64,000 nt of DNA, from assembly GCF_000428045.1 (NCBI RefSeq), contig NZ_ATZE01000008.1:177848-241847 (forward strand), in the 5' to 3' direction. Within the stretch, counting starts at the first letter, position 1, and the number at the start of each line of letters is the position of its first letter. The translations under genes and the position numbers were made by a program. Source of the stretch: Sedimenticola selenatireducens DSM 17993 (GTDB taxonomy: Bacteria > Pseudomonadota > Gammaproteobacteria > Chromatiales > Chromatiaceae). Under the pieces are notes generated by a model. It was not told where the DNA came from, did not search any database, and saw nothing but the letters and a program-made list of their open reading frames with translations. Positions 7,641 through 16,799 of the stretch are shown piece after piece.

Positions 7641-9731
7641 TCAATTAACCATCGCGGCCCTGCTCTGACCACCGATGTAATCAGCCAGGATATGGGCTGC
7701 CTCGTTAAGCATGATTCTGGCGACCGGATCATCCTGATCTGCGGCCGGGTCGGTGCGCTCTTTATTCTCATCCACGTCTTCCGGTTCCGGGTCCAGTCCA
7801 ACCGCCACCAGGAAGCGGTTTTTCTCCGCCTTGCGGCGTTTTTCCCGCTGGTCCCACTCAATCTCCCGATCCTTTTCAAGCAGTGACACCGTATCCTGGG
7901 CCTTTACTTCTTTCAGCATCGCCTCGACTTGTGTGAGATAGATGAAACCGGGGTCATCCTTGATGCGCAGCTGATGCATTTGTCTATAGGGTTCCAGCAA
8001 TCCCAGCCCTTGGGCCTTGTAGTTCACGGCATCAATTTTTGCCCACGGTAGCGAGTTATCCAGACTCCGTTCACCCTGATCATCGGATTGCACCGCGGAT
8101 GGGTACACGATATCCGGCACAACCCCTTTAAACTGGGTACTGCCGCCATTCACTCGGAAAAATTGCGCCATGGTCAGGCGCAGGCGCCCCAGGTTCTTTT
8201 CCCCATAGCGCACAAACCGCCCGAGATCGACCAGGGTCTGTACCGTTCCTTTACCGAAGGTGGGCTCACCGATAATAATTCCCCGGTGATAATCCTGAAT
8301 GGCCCCGGCGAAAATTTCCGAAGCCGAAGCACTGTGCCTGTCGACCAGAACCGCCAGCGGTCCGGTATAGACCTGATCGGGATCGGGATCGTTTTCTATG
8401 TCCAGATCACCCGAGGCATTTTTCACCTGCACCACCGGCCCGGAAGGGATAAACAGGCCAGTCAACTCGGTGGCCTCTACCAGGGAGCCCCCACCATTTT
8501 CACGCAAGTCAATAACAATGCCATCCACGCCTTCCTCTTCCAGTTCGCTAATCAGCCTACGGACATCGCGAGTGGTGCTGGTAAAATCCTTGTCACCCTT
8601 GGAGTACCCCTGAAAGTCCCGATAGAAGGCAGGAATATCAATTACGCCAATGCGAATATTTCCCATACCACCCAAGTCCTTGATGACAAACTTCTTGGCG
8701 GCCTGATCCTCCAGCTTGATCTCGTTACGCACCAGCGTGACCAGTTTGGAACGTCCGGTCGATCCTTCGTCTTCAGGCAAGAGCTGTAACCGGACAGTGG
8801 TGCCCTTGGCACCACGGATAAGATCAACCACATCCTGCAGACGCCAGCCGATCACATCCTCCATTTCACCCTCGGCATCCTGACCAACCCCGACAATCCG
8901 ATCCCCCGGATTGATCTGCCCGCTCAAGGCTGCCGGACCACCGACGACGGTACGCTGTACCACGGTATATTCGTTTTCATTTTTCAATACGGCGCCGATT
9001 CCTTCCAATGAAAGCCGCATGCTGATATCAAAATTCTCCGACACCCGTGGGGACATATAGGAGGTATGAGGCTCCAGACTCAAGGTGTAGGAGTTGATAA
9101 AGACCTGAAATACATCGTCAGAATCCATTTGACGGGTTCGCCTCTGAATACCGGTATAACGCTTTTGCAAGGTACTTTTGATTTCATCCAGCGGCTTATC
9201 CTTGAGCTTAAGGCTGAGGATATCGCTCTTCACTTTTTTACGCCAAAGCTCATTCAATTCCGCTGTGTCGGCAGTCCAGGGAGACTTCTGACGGTCAAAT
9301 CGATAGTTTTCGTTGATGGTGAAATCATAATCCCGATCAAGCAACTTTAAAGCATATTCGATTCGTTCATCGATGCGCTGGCGATAGACCCGGAAAATGC
9401 TGAATGCCGAGTCGAGCCGGGCATCTTTCAAATCATCATCCAGACGATCACCAATTACATTGAATCGGTCTATATCCCCCTGGATAAAGAAACTCTTGTT
9501 CGGGTCCAGTACTTCCAGATACCGACTCAAGATCGCCCGGGACATTTCATCGTCCAGGAGGTGTTTTTTGTAGTGATACTCGTTGATCACTTTCAGAATA
9601 ATCAGTGTGGATTGTCGCTGGGCGCGCGTGGGTTGCAGCTCATCGAGCGGAACCTCCCTGACACTGGCCCAGGCAAGAGTAAAACACTGAAGCAGCAATA
9701 AAGCCCAAAACAGCAGGTATCTGAATTTCAT
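7641..9731 (-). CDS. prc: Carboxy-terminal (tail-specific) processing protease
   Basis: Periplasmic S41 protease that degrades or trims proteins from their C-terminus. About 696 residues from the ATG at 9731, which opens directly into the signal peptide MKFRYLLFWALLLLQCFTLAWA; in-frame ATGs at 9746 and further upstream are alternatives. Domains in order: an N-terminal helical domain, a PDZ domain (from LSLEGIGAVL to DRIVGVGQ), the catalytic core with the Ser of RHSASASEIFAGA and the Lys of TFGKGTVQ forming the Ser/Lys dyad, and a charged C-terminal DUF3340 region. Length is close to E. coli Prc (682). It converges on pbpG; in E. coli Prc acts with NlpI on cell-wall hydrolases. Confidence 0.95.
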   Translation of the reverse strand: MKFRYLLFWALLLLQCFTLAWASVREVPLDELQPTRAQRQSTLIILKVINEYHYKKHLLDDEMSRAILSRYLEVLDPNKSFFIQGDIDRFNVIGDRLDDDLKDARLDSAFSIFRVYRQRIDERIEYALKLLDRDYDFTINENYRFDRQKSPWTADTAELNELWRKKVKSDILSLKLKDKPLDEIKSTLQKRYTGIQRRTRQMDSDDVFQVFINSYTLSLEPHTSYMSPRVSENFDISMRLSLEGIGAVLKNENEYTVVQRTVVGGPAALSGQINPGDRIVGVGQDAEGEMEDVIGWRLQDVVDLIRGAKGTTVRLQLLPEDEGSTGRSKLVTLVRNEIKLEDQAAKKFVIKDLGGMGNIRIGVIDIPAFYRDFQGYSKGDKDFTSTTRDVRRLISELEEEGVDGIVIDLRENGGGSLVEATELTGLFIPSGPVVQVKNASGDLDIENDPDPDQVYTGPLAVLVDRHSASASEIFAGAIQDYHRGIIIGEPTFGKGTVQTLVDLGRFVRYGEKNLGRLRLTMAQFFRVNGGSTQFKGVVPDIVYPSAVQSDDQGERSLDNSLPWAKIDAVNYKAQGLGLLEPYRQMHQLRIKDDPGFIYLTQVEAMLKEVKAQDTVSLLEKDREIEWDQREKRRKAEKNRFLVAVGLDPEPEDVDENKERTDPAADQDDPVARIMLNEAAHILADYIGGQSRAAMVN

Positions 9732-9822
9732 AGATTTGAATCGCATCCTAATAAACATCAATTGGACCCTGGTTTGACCCAATAGGTTTCACTGCGCCAT
9801 GGGTCAAAGTGTAACACGCGAA

Positions 9823-10707
9823 CTACCCGGATGGCGGTTCAAGCGGAGGCATGGCGGGGTGTAGCGCCGTGAGCAGGGCCAAATATGTCTCGTCATCGGG
9901 TCCGATATAGCCGTGGCGGATGAGAAAATCGATAATCACAAGATTGCAATTCAGTTTGAACTCACTGCTGTTCTTCACCACATCCCGCACTTCCTCGATC
10001 GGCCAAAGGTAAAATGACTGCACCTCACCATCCATACATTCAGGAATAAAATCTTCAGGCAATTCAAGGTCATAACAATAAAGTGTATCGTGCTTGAAAC
10101 CCTTCTCCGTATCCATATGATAGCTTACGGCACCTACCGGTACAGCCTGACGGGCAAGATGACCAGGAATTCCCGCCTCCTCCCAACACTCCTTGGCCAG
10201 ATTCTCATTCAGCGAGATACCATAAGGCAGTCCACCCGCCGCCAGATTATCCAGCCGGCCGGGATAGTGCTGACGATCATGGGCACGCCTGCTAACCCAC
10301 ATTTTCAGCCCATCCCGGGAGCGGACATAGGCGTTGACATGCTGGCCAAATGCCCGGATACCAAACAGGGGCGCCATCGCACGATCGATCAGCAGCAGAG
10401 GGCTTGCACCGCCCTGGGGCGCAGCCGCGTAGCGTTCACCGTGAAAGGGACTCAGCTCACCCAGGGCGATCAGCTGTTCAAGTACCCCGGCCACCTGGGC
10501 AGACCGCTCGATCAGCCCGGTTTCCCGGCAGTTGAGAGCGACAAAGTGATCGGTTACGGAGAAAACCGCTGGCCAGGGCTTCAGCAATTCGGCAAACAGT
10601 GGTCGTATGCGACCGACCGTCACTCCTCCTATCGTAAACGGGACGAAACGACTGGCGTCATGATCATTGCAGGCAGCAACATGATCGATAAAACTCATAC
10701 AAGACAA
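9823..10707 (-). CDS. DUF4743/Nudix hydrolase related to thiamin-diphosphate Nudix enzymes
   Basis: A 294-residue protein with an N-terminal DUF4743 domain (about 1-125) and a C-terminal Nudix domain. The Nudix box reads GGLPYGISLNENLA-KECWEEAGI: the catalytic EExG core is intact, but the first Glu is Ile and the usual Arg is Lys. The family is related to yeast YJR142W-type enzymes that hydrolyse damaged thiamin diphosphates; the specific substrate here is inferred only from family. Start at 10707 (MSCMSFIDHV); an inner ATG at 10698 is possible. It is 77 bp downstream of the M48 gene on the same strand. Confidence 0.85.
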   Translation of the reverse strand: MSCMSFIDHVAACNDHDASRFVPFTIGGVTVGRIRPLFAELLKPWPAVFSVTDHFVALNCRETGLIERSAQVAGVLEQLIALGELSPFHGERYAAAPQGGASPLLLIDRAMAPLFGIRAFGQHVNAYVRSRDGLKMWVSRRAHDRQHYPGRLDNLAAGGLPYGISLNENLAKECWEEAGIPGHLARQAVPVGAVSYHMDTEKGFKHDTLYCYDLELPEDFIPECMDGEVQSFYLWPIEEVRDVVKNSSEFKLNCNLVIIDFLIRHGYIGPDDETYLALLTALHPAMPPLEPPSG

Positions 10708-10784
10708 TTCCTGGATGCGGCCGGTGTAATCAAACCGGCGGACTGGTTAACAGATTACCGAAGAGTTGGCCACCGTTCCGGTAA

Positions 10785-12356
10785 TTACTCCACAACAGCC
10801 GCACCAATGACACGACTATCCCAGCGGTTGAGTTGCTTGCTGTCGGAGAGACGGATATCGGTTTGAAGCGAAACCGCCTGCCCGGCACCGAGAGCTCCCG
10901 GTACCCTGTACTCCGCACGCACAAACACCCGGCCGCCGGCACCCAACTCGCCCAACTGTACCCGAATATCCCGAGCCGTCACAGCAGTCGGATTTTCCAG
11001 ATGAATCAACACACTGCCAGTTCGATCAATACCCAGGCGGCTCTTGATATAACGCCCTGGATGTTCAGGCAGGTCCAGTCGAGCCAGTGCCGTTGCCGCG
11101 GCCTTGCCGCGCTCGCTGGAAGCACCCGAGGCCTGTTGATAGTGGGCTATGGCATTCGGCCGGTCCCCTTCGCGTAACGCCAGCCCCCCGAGCAGGTAGT
11201 GGGCATCCGCCGTCGGCAACAACTCGACGCTGTGATTCAGATCCCGCCGCGCTCCGGATCGGTCTCCCAACTCGGCCTTCAGCGCTCCTCGTACCAGATA
11301 GTGCCGAAAGAATCCATCATCCAGAGTTACCGCCTTGTCATAGGCGGTTAATGCCTTGGTATCAGCTCCCTGCTGCGCCAGAGCGTCACCTTTCAAGCCA
11401 TAAAACAGCGCCTCCCGGGGCTCGATTCCGATTGCCCGGTCCGCCAGCATGAGCGCTTTATCGGACTGCTTTTTCTGTAGTGCGGCCCGCCCCTCGGTAT
11501 AGGCCGCATAGGCAGGGGCGGTTTTTTTCAGCACACCGACCATCTGCTGGTAGCGTTCAGCCCCCAGCTCCCCGCCTTGTCCCAGTTCCCGCGCCCGTTG
11601 CCGATTCTTCTCCACCCGCTCGGCGGAAGGAGGATGGCTGGCAAACAGCCCGCTCAACCAGTTCTCCTTGCGATCCTTCGACAGTCGAACAAAGGTCTCC
11701 TGCAACCCGACCGCAGCCTGTGGGTTATAGCCCGCCCGGGCCATGTAGACCATTCCGTAGTGGTCCGCCTCAAGCTCGGCATCCCGGGAGTACCTCTGAT
11801 TGATCAGGTTGGCCCCAACAGCCGCGGCACCCACGGCCAGTTGCGAATAGTCGCTGTCACTGGCCGCTACACCGGCCGCCAGTAACACACCCTGCAGCAC
11901 CACGCCCCGCTCGATACCCTTGGCACCGTGCCGGGCGGCCGCATGGACGATTTCATGCCCCAACACGGCGGCCAGTTCCGCCTCATTGTCCAGTTCCAGC
12001 AAAAGCCCCCGATTGACCGCAATCTTGCCGCCCGGTAGTGCCCAGGCATTTGGGGTGGAATCGTTCAACACCACAAATTCATAAGGGAGTTTACGGTCAC
12101 TGACCGCCGCCAGACGCTGCCCGACCTGCTGCACATAACGGGTAATTTTCGGTTCAACCTTGTAGTCACCACCCTGCATCTGGCGGCTGGGTTGATACTG
12201 TTTCTGTCCGATCTCCAGTTCACTCTGTTCCGAGATCAGTGCCAATTCACTTTTGCCGGTAACGGGATTGGTGGCACAGCTGGACAAGCCTGCCAAAACC
12301 AACACACCCAGGAACAGTCTGGCGGTGATGTTAAATAGTCCACAATAACCACTCAT
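10785..12356 (-). CDS. M48 family metalloprotease lipoprotein with C-terminal TPR repeats
   Basis: Predicted periplasmic zinc protease, 523 residues. The signal peptide ends in the lipobox LSSC (Cys27). The peptidase domain carries H134-E-I-V-H138 in LGHEIVHAAARHG, with a downstream Glu in RDAELEADHYGM. Residues about 280-430 form TPR repeats (for example AYDKAVTLDDGFFRHYLVRG), the arrangement of BepA/YfgC-type outer-membrane quality-control proteases. The last 90 residues are beta-rich and unassigned. It overlaps the mazG stop by 4 bp (ATGA), so translation is probably coupled. Confidence 0.9.
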   Translation of the reverse strand: MSGYCGLFNITARLFLGVLVLAGLSSCATNPVTGKSELALISEQSELEIGQKQYQPSRQMQGGDYKVEPKITRYVQQVGQRLAAVSDRKLPYEFVVLNDSTPNAWALPGGKIAVNRGLLLELDNEAELAAVLGHEIVHAAARHGAKGIERGVVLQGVLLAAGVAASDSDYSQLAVGAAAVGANLINQRYSRDAELEADHYGMVYMARAGYNPQAAVGLQETFVRLSKDRKENWLSGLFASHPPSAERVEKNRQRARELGQGGELGAERYQQMVGVLKKTAPAYAAYTEGRAALQKKQSDKALMLADRAIGIEPREALFYGLKGDALAQQGADTKALTAYDKAVTLDDGFFRHYLVRGALKAELGDRSGARRDLNHSVELLPTADAHYLLGGLALREGDRPNAIAHYQQASGASSERGKAAATALARLDLPEHPGRYIKSRLGIDRTGSVLIHLENPTAVTARDIRVQLGELGAGGRVFVRAEYRVPGALGAGQAVSLQTDIRLSDSKQLNRWDSRVIGAAVVE

Positions 12357-13150
12357 TTTCCCTTTTCCTTCCGTTTGGCCTCATTCCATGCCGCATCCAT
12401 CACCGACAGATCCGACGCCTCCAGGGTCATGCCCCTGCCCCGCAGGATCGACTCCATGGCATTGAAACGCGCCTCAAATTTGCCATTGGTCGCCCGCAGC
12501 AGATTCTCGGAATCCAGCCCAAGATGCCGGGACAGGTTCACACAACTGAACAGCAGATCTCCCATCTCATCCGCCACCCGCGCCTCGTCTATCCTCGGCC
12601 TGTTCAATTCAGCTTCAAGCTCACCCAGTTCCTCCCTTACCTTGGCCAACACACCTTCACTATCCGGCCAGTCAAAACCGATTTTTGCCGCCCGCTTTTG
12701 CAGCTTGGTTGCACGCAGCAGAGCCGGCAGCGCATGCGCTATCCCCTGCAGATGATGAACCGGTTCCTCTGTTGCACGACTTTGCCGCTCCTGCGCCTTT
12801 AACTGCTCCCAGGCAATGCTCTGCTCATCGGCATTCGCCACCCGGGCATCACCAAACACATGGGGATGCCGACGCACCATCTTTTCACAAATGCCATGGA
12901 TAACATCATCCATGTTGAAATGGCCCTGTTCACTGGCAATCCGGGCATAGAATACGACCTGGAATAACAGATCCCCCAACTCACTGCAGAGTTCCCCCAT
13001 GTCAGCCTTGGCAATACTGTCCGCCACCTCATACGCCTCTTCGATAGTATAGGGAACAATAGTCTCCAGCGTCTGCTCCCTGTCCCATGGGCAGCCGCTG
13101 TCAGGATCACGAAGCTGCGCCATGATCTCTACCAGTCGTTGTATGGTCAT
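12353..13150 (-). CDS. mazG: Nucleoside triphosphate pyrophosphohydrolase MazG
   Basis: Hydrolyses nucleoside triphosphates to monophosphates and pyrophosphate. 265 residues from the ATG at 13150, which has GGGGAAATAA upstream; the frame extends seven codons further but without a Shine-Dalgarno site. Two tandem MazG folds are visible. The first has the EExxE..ExxD metal-binding pattern around TIEEAYEVADSI and ELGDLLFQVVFYA. The second has the pattern around REELGELEAEL and DEMGDLLFSCVNLS. Length matches E. coli MazG (263). First gene of a mazG-M48-Nudix run. Confidence 0.95.
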   Translation of the reverse strand: MTIQRLVEIMAQLRDPDSGCPWDREQTLETIVPYTIEEAYEVADSIAKADMGELCSELGDLLFQVVFYARIASEQGHFNMDDVIHGICEKMVRRHPHVFGDARVANADEQSIAWEQLKAQERQSRATEEPVHHLQGIAHALPALLRATKLQKRAAKIGFDWPDSEGVLAKVREELGELEAELNRPRIDEARVADEMGDLLFSCVNLSRHLGLDSENLLRATNGKFEARFNAMESILRGRGMTLEASDLSVMDAAWNEAKRKEKGK

Positions 13151-13483
13151 TTTATTTCCCCGGACAATCACTCGTCATGAAACAGAAGCCTGGGGACTTT
13201 CAACATCTCCTGCTTCAATTGAAACTTAACTCATCAAGTAGCGGTCTTTATATAAAACCCGTGTTTTTTTTACAAACATTCACGGCAAAACAAATAAACA
13301 TAAACTAAGCTTCCTAAATAAGGGACTTGCAAAATTAAAGCCGGATAACACCAACAACAAGCTTGCGCTGGCTGCGCGTAAGGAAACCAGGCAGCGGGCA
13401 AACTGGGCGAGGAGAAAACTTACACCATACTGCGGTTAATGCGGATGGCGGTACCGTATAACACTATCAGGAGGGACGACTCC
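13151..13483. other. Divergent intergenic region between mazG and prkA
   Basis: 333 bp with no supported ORF. The left part is AT-rich and includes CCGTG-(T-rich)-CACGG. The right part, close to prkA, is GC-richer. A promoter for prkA is expected here, but I see no convincing -35/-10 and no TGGCAC-N5-TTGC sigma54 site. The prkA ribosome-binding site AGGAGG lies at its right end. Confidence 0.4.
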
Positions 13484-15406
13484 ATGACCATATTTGACCA
13501 TTTCCAGGGCCGTTATGAGGCGGTACAAGAATCGGAAATAACAATTGAAGCCTATCTCGATCTCTGTAAAGAGAGCCGGTCGGCATACGCATCCGCAGCA
13601 GAGCGTTTGCTGATTGCCATTGGCGATCCCGTTTTGATCGATACCAGCAAAGACCCGCGCCTGAGTCGCATCTTCTCAAACAAGGTAATCAAGACCTACC
13701 CCAGTTTCAACGGATTTTACGGAATGGAAGATGCCATAGAGTCTGTGGTGTCTTTTCTGCGTCACGCAGCCCAGGGTCTGGAAGAAAAAAAGCAGATCCT
13801 GTACCTGTTAGGCCCGGTGGGTGGCGGCAAGTCGTCCCTTGCCGAACAGCTCAAATACCTGATGGAGAAAGTACCCTTTTATGCCTTAAAAGGTTCTCCG
13901 GTTAATGAGAGCCCACTGGGCCTATTCGACCCCGATGAAGATGGCGAACTGATCTTCGAGCGGTATGGCATTCCACGCCGATACCTGGACCATATCCCGA
14001 GTCCATGGGCAGTAAAGCGTCTACGTGAGTATGGCGGCGATATCTCCAAATTCAAGGTAGTTAAACTCTGGCCCAGCAGACTCAGCCAGACCGCCATAGC
14101 CAAAACCGAACCGGGCGACGAAAACAACCAGGACATCTCCAGCCTGACCGGCAAGGTAGATATCAGAAAGCTGGATGAGTTCTCGCAGGATGACCCGGAT
14201 TGCTACAGCTTTTCAGGCGGACTCTGCCAGGCAAACCAGGGCCTGCTGGAGTTTGTCGAGATGTTCAAGGCGCCGATCAAGGTGCTGCACCCACTGCTCA
14301 CGGCCACCCAGGAGGGCAACTACAAAGGTACCGAGGGAATCTCCGCTATACCTTTCGAGGGTATTATTCTCGCTCACTCGAATGAATCCGAATGGCAAAG
14401 CTTTAAAAACAACAAGAATAATGAGGCATTCCTCGACCGGGTGAACATCGTCAAGGTTCCCTACTGCCTGCGGGTTACGGAAGAGATCGAGATTTATAAA
14501 AAACTGATTGCCAACTCCAGTCTGGCAGATGCCCCCTGCGCGCCGGACACGCTGAAGATGATGGCACAGTTTGCAGTACTGACGCGCCTTAAAGAGCCGG
14601 AAAACTCCAATATCTGGAGCAAGATGCGGGTCTACGACGGCGAAAATCTGAAGGACACGGACCCGAAAGCCAAAAGCCTGATGGAGTACAAGGACTACGC
14701 CGGCGTCAACGAGGGCATGAACGGCCTCAGCACCCGTTTCTCCTACAAAATACTCTCCAAGGTATTTAACTTTGACAATACCGAGATCGCCGCCAACCCG
14801 GTGCATCTGCTCTATGTGCTGGAGCAGCAGATCATGCAGGAGCAGTTTCCGCCGGAACTGCAGGAACGCTACCTGGAATACATCAAGGGCCACCTGGTTC
14901 CGGAGTACATCAAGTTCATCGGCAAGGAGATCCAGACCTCCTATCTGGAGAGTTACTCTGAATATGGCCAGAATATCTTCGACCGTTATGTAACCTATGT
15001 GGATTACTGGTTGCAGGATCAGGAGTTCCGCGATCCGGATACCGGTGAATTCCTCAACCGCTCCGCCCTCAATGAAGAACTGGAGAAGATCGAGAAACCG
15101 GCCGGCATCTCCAATCCCAAGGACTTCCGGAACGAGATTGTCAACTTCGTACTGCGGGCCAGGGCCAACAATAACGGCAAGAACCCGAACTGGACCAGCT
15201 ATGAAAAGCTGCGCACAGTTATCGAAAAGAAGATGTTCTCCAACACCGAGGAGCTGTTGCCGGTCATCAGCTTTAACGCCAAGGCCTCTACTGAAGATCA
15301 GCAGAAACATGAAGACTTCATCAGCAGGATGATGACCAAAGGCTACACACGAAAGCAGGTCCGGCTGTTATCCGAGTGGTATTTGCGGGTACGTAAATCG
15401 AACTGA
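13484..15406 (+). CDS. prkA: PrkA family serine protein kinase
   Basis: AAA+ ATPase fused to a PrkA C-terminal kinase-like region, 640 residues, close to E. coli YeaG (644). The Walker A motif is GPVGGGKSS (about residue 113), and the C-terminal PrkA domain follows from roughly residue 400. I chose the ATG at 13484 because AGGAGG precedes it by 8 bases and MTIFDHFQGRYE is the family's usual N-terminus; the longer frame from 13439 adds 15 unsupported residues. The family acts in starvation and stress adaptation. First gene of prkA-yeaH-spoVR. Confidence 0.95.
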   Translation: MTIFDHFQGRYEAVQESEITIEAYLDLCKESRSAYASAAERLLIAIGDPVLIDTSKDPRLSRIFSNKVIKTYPSFNGFYGMEDAIESVVSFLRHAAQGLEEKKQILYLLGPVGGGKSSLAEQLKYLMEKVPFYALKGSPVNESPLGLFDPDEDGELIFERYGIPRRYLDHIPSPWAVKRLREYGGDISKFKVVKLWPSRLSQTAIAKTEPGDENNQDISSLTGKVDIRKLDEFSQDDPDCYSFSGGLCQANQGLLEFVEMFKAPIKVLHPLLTATQEGNYKGTEGISAIPFEGIILAHSNESEWQSFKNNKNNEAFLDRVNIVKVPYCLRVTEEIEIYKKLIANSSLADAPCAPDTLKMMAQFAVLTRLKEPENSNIWSKMRVYDGENLKDTDPKAKSLMEYKDYAGVNEGMNGLSTRFSYKILSKVFNFDNTEIAANPVHLLYVLEQQIMQEQFPPELQERYLEYIKGHLVPEYIKFIGKEIQTSYLESYSEYGQNIFDRYVTYVDYWLQDQEFRDPDTGEFLNRSALNEELEKIEKPAGISNPKDFRNEIVNFVLRARANNNGKNPNWTSYEKLRTVIEKKMFSNTEELLPVISFNAKASTEDQQKHEDFISRMMTKGYTRKQVRLLSEWYLRVRKSN

Positions 15407-15463
15407 GCCAGAGCGAGGTGATTAACGATTAACCGATAAAGTCTCAAAGTAAGGAAGTAATCC

Positions 15464-16729
15464 ATGGCCATGATCATTGACCGAAGACTCGACGGGCGTA
15501 ACAAAAGTGCGGTGAACCGTCAGCGCCTGATGCGGAGATATAAGCAGCAGATCAAAAAATCCGTATCGGATGCGATCAGCAAAAGGTCCATCACGGATAC
15601 ACAGTCGGGCGAGAAGATCAATATCCCCGCCAAGGATGTCAAGGAACCGATCATCCATCATGGCCAGGGTGGAATACATGAAAATGTACATCCGGGAAAC
15701 AAACAGTTCAGCCAGGGAGATGAGGTCAGGCGCCCCGAAAAATCAGGTCAGGGCGGCGGCGGAAGCCAGGCATCCAACTCCGGTGAAGGGGAAGACGATT
15801 TTGGTTTTGAGATATCCAAGGACGAATATCTCGACCTGCTGTTTGAAGAGTTGGCACTACCCAACCTGGTAAAAACCAAGGTAGTGGCACAATCTGCCAA
15901 AACGCTGGTCAGAGCAGGGTTCTCAAATACTGGCGTTGCCTCCAATCTGAACCTGTTGCGTACCATGCGGCGGGCCAAGGGCCGCAAAATAGCCATCGCC
16001 TCCCCCTACAGCAAACGCTGCAGGGAACTCCAGCAGTTGCTTGAGCTGGAACTAGAGAAAAAACCGCACAACGAAGAGAAGATAAAAGGTCTGCGTGAGG
16101 AGCTGGCGTTACTTCGATCCCGTATCGATGCCATTCCCTTTATCGATACTTACGATCTGAAGTTCAACCAGTTCATTCCGCAGCCAAAGCCGATCACCCA
16201 GGCCGTCATGTTCTGCATCATGGACGTGTCCGGCTCCATGAGCCAGGCCACCAAGGATATTGCCAAGCGCTTTTTTATCCTGCTCTATCTGTTCCTCAGC
16301 CGCAGTTATGAGAAGACTGATGTAGTTTTCATCCGCCACCATACCTCGGCCAAGGAGGTGGATGAGGAGGAATTTTTCTATTCGCGGGAGACTGGCGGCA
16401 CGATCGTCTCCAGCGCCCTGAAACTGATGCGGGACATTATCCGCGACCGCTATCCCACCGAAGACTGGAATATCTACGCCGCCCAGGCCAGTGATGGGGA
16501 TAACTGGGAAGATGACAGTGCGACCTGCCGCAATCTGATGATCGATTCAATCATGCCGTATCTGCAGTACTACGCCTATGTCGAAATTCACAATCAGGAG
16601 CATCAGGGGTTATGGAGGGAGTATGAAAAGGTCTGCACGGCTTTTGAGACCTTCTCCATGAAACAGATCAGGGATGCCGGCGAGATCTACCCGGTTTTCC
16701 ATGAACTCTTTAAAAGGCAAGAGGCATGA
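15464..16729 (+). CDS. yeaH: YeaH/DUF444 family protein with von Willebrand-type domain
   Basis: 421 residues. The charged, low-complexity N-terminal third includes a Gly-rich stretch (GQGGGGSQASNSGEGE). The C-terminal half is a vWA-like domain with the MIDAS sequence MDVSGSMS. DUF444 proteins accompany PrkA in proteobacteria and are needed with it for starvation responses, although the mechanism is not settled. The ATG at 15464 follows AAGGAAGT. It lies 57 bp after prkA and before spoVR, the same order as in many gammaproteobacteria. Confidence 0.93.
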   Translation: MAMIIDRRLDGRNKSAVNRQRLMRRYKQQIKKSVSDAISKRSITDTQSGEKINIPAKDVKEPIIHHGQGGIHENVHPGNKQFSQGDEVRRPEKSGQGGGGSQASNSGEGEDDFGFEISKDEYLDLLFEELALPNLVKTKVVAQSAKTLVRAGFSNTGVASNLNLLRTMRRAKGRKIAIASPYSKRCRELQQLLELELEKKPHNEEKIKGLREELALLRSRIDAIPFIDTYDLKFNQFIPQPKPITQAVMFCIMDVSGSMSQATKDIAKRFFILLYLFLSRSYEKTDVVFIRHHTSAKEVDEEEFFYSRETGGTIVSSALKLMRDIIRDRYPTEDWNIYAAQASDGDNWEDDSATCRNLMIDSIMPYLQYYAYVEIHNQEHQGLWREYEKVCTAFETFSMKQIRDAGEIYPVFHELFKRQEA

Positions 16730-16799
16730 AAAACTGGCACGCTGGACAATTATCGCGGCCGCAGGCAGCCCGTCAGGATGCATCACAGGGAGGTGTCGA

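Noticed and set aside
14213..15310. 365-codon minus-strand frame opposite prkA
   Set aside because: Shadow of prkA produced by its codon bias; the real reading frame has clear PrkA motifs.
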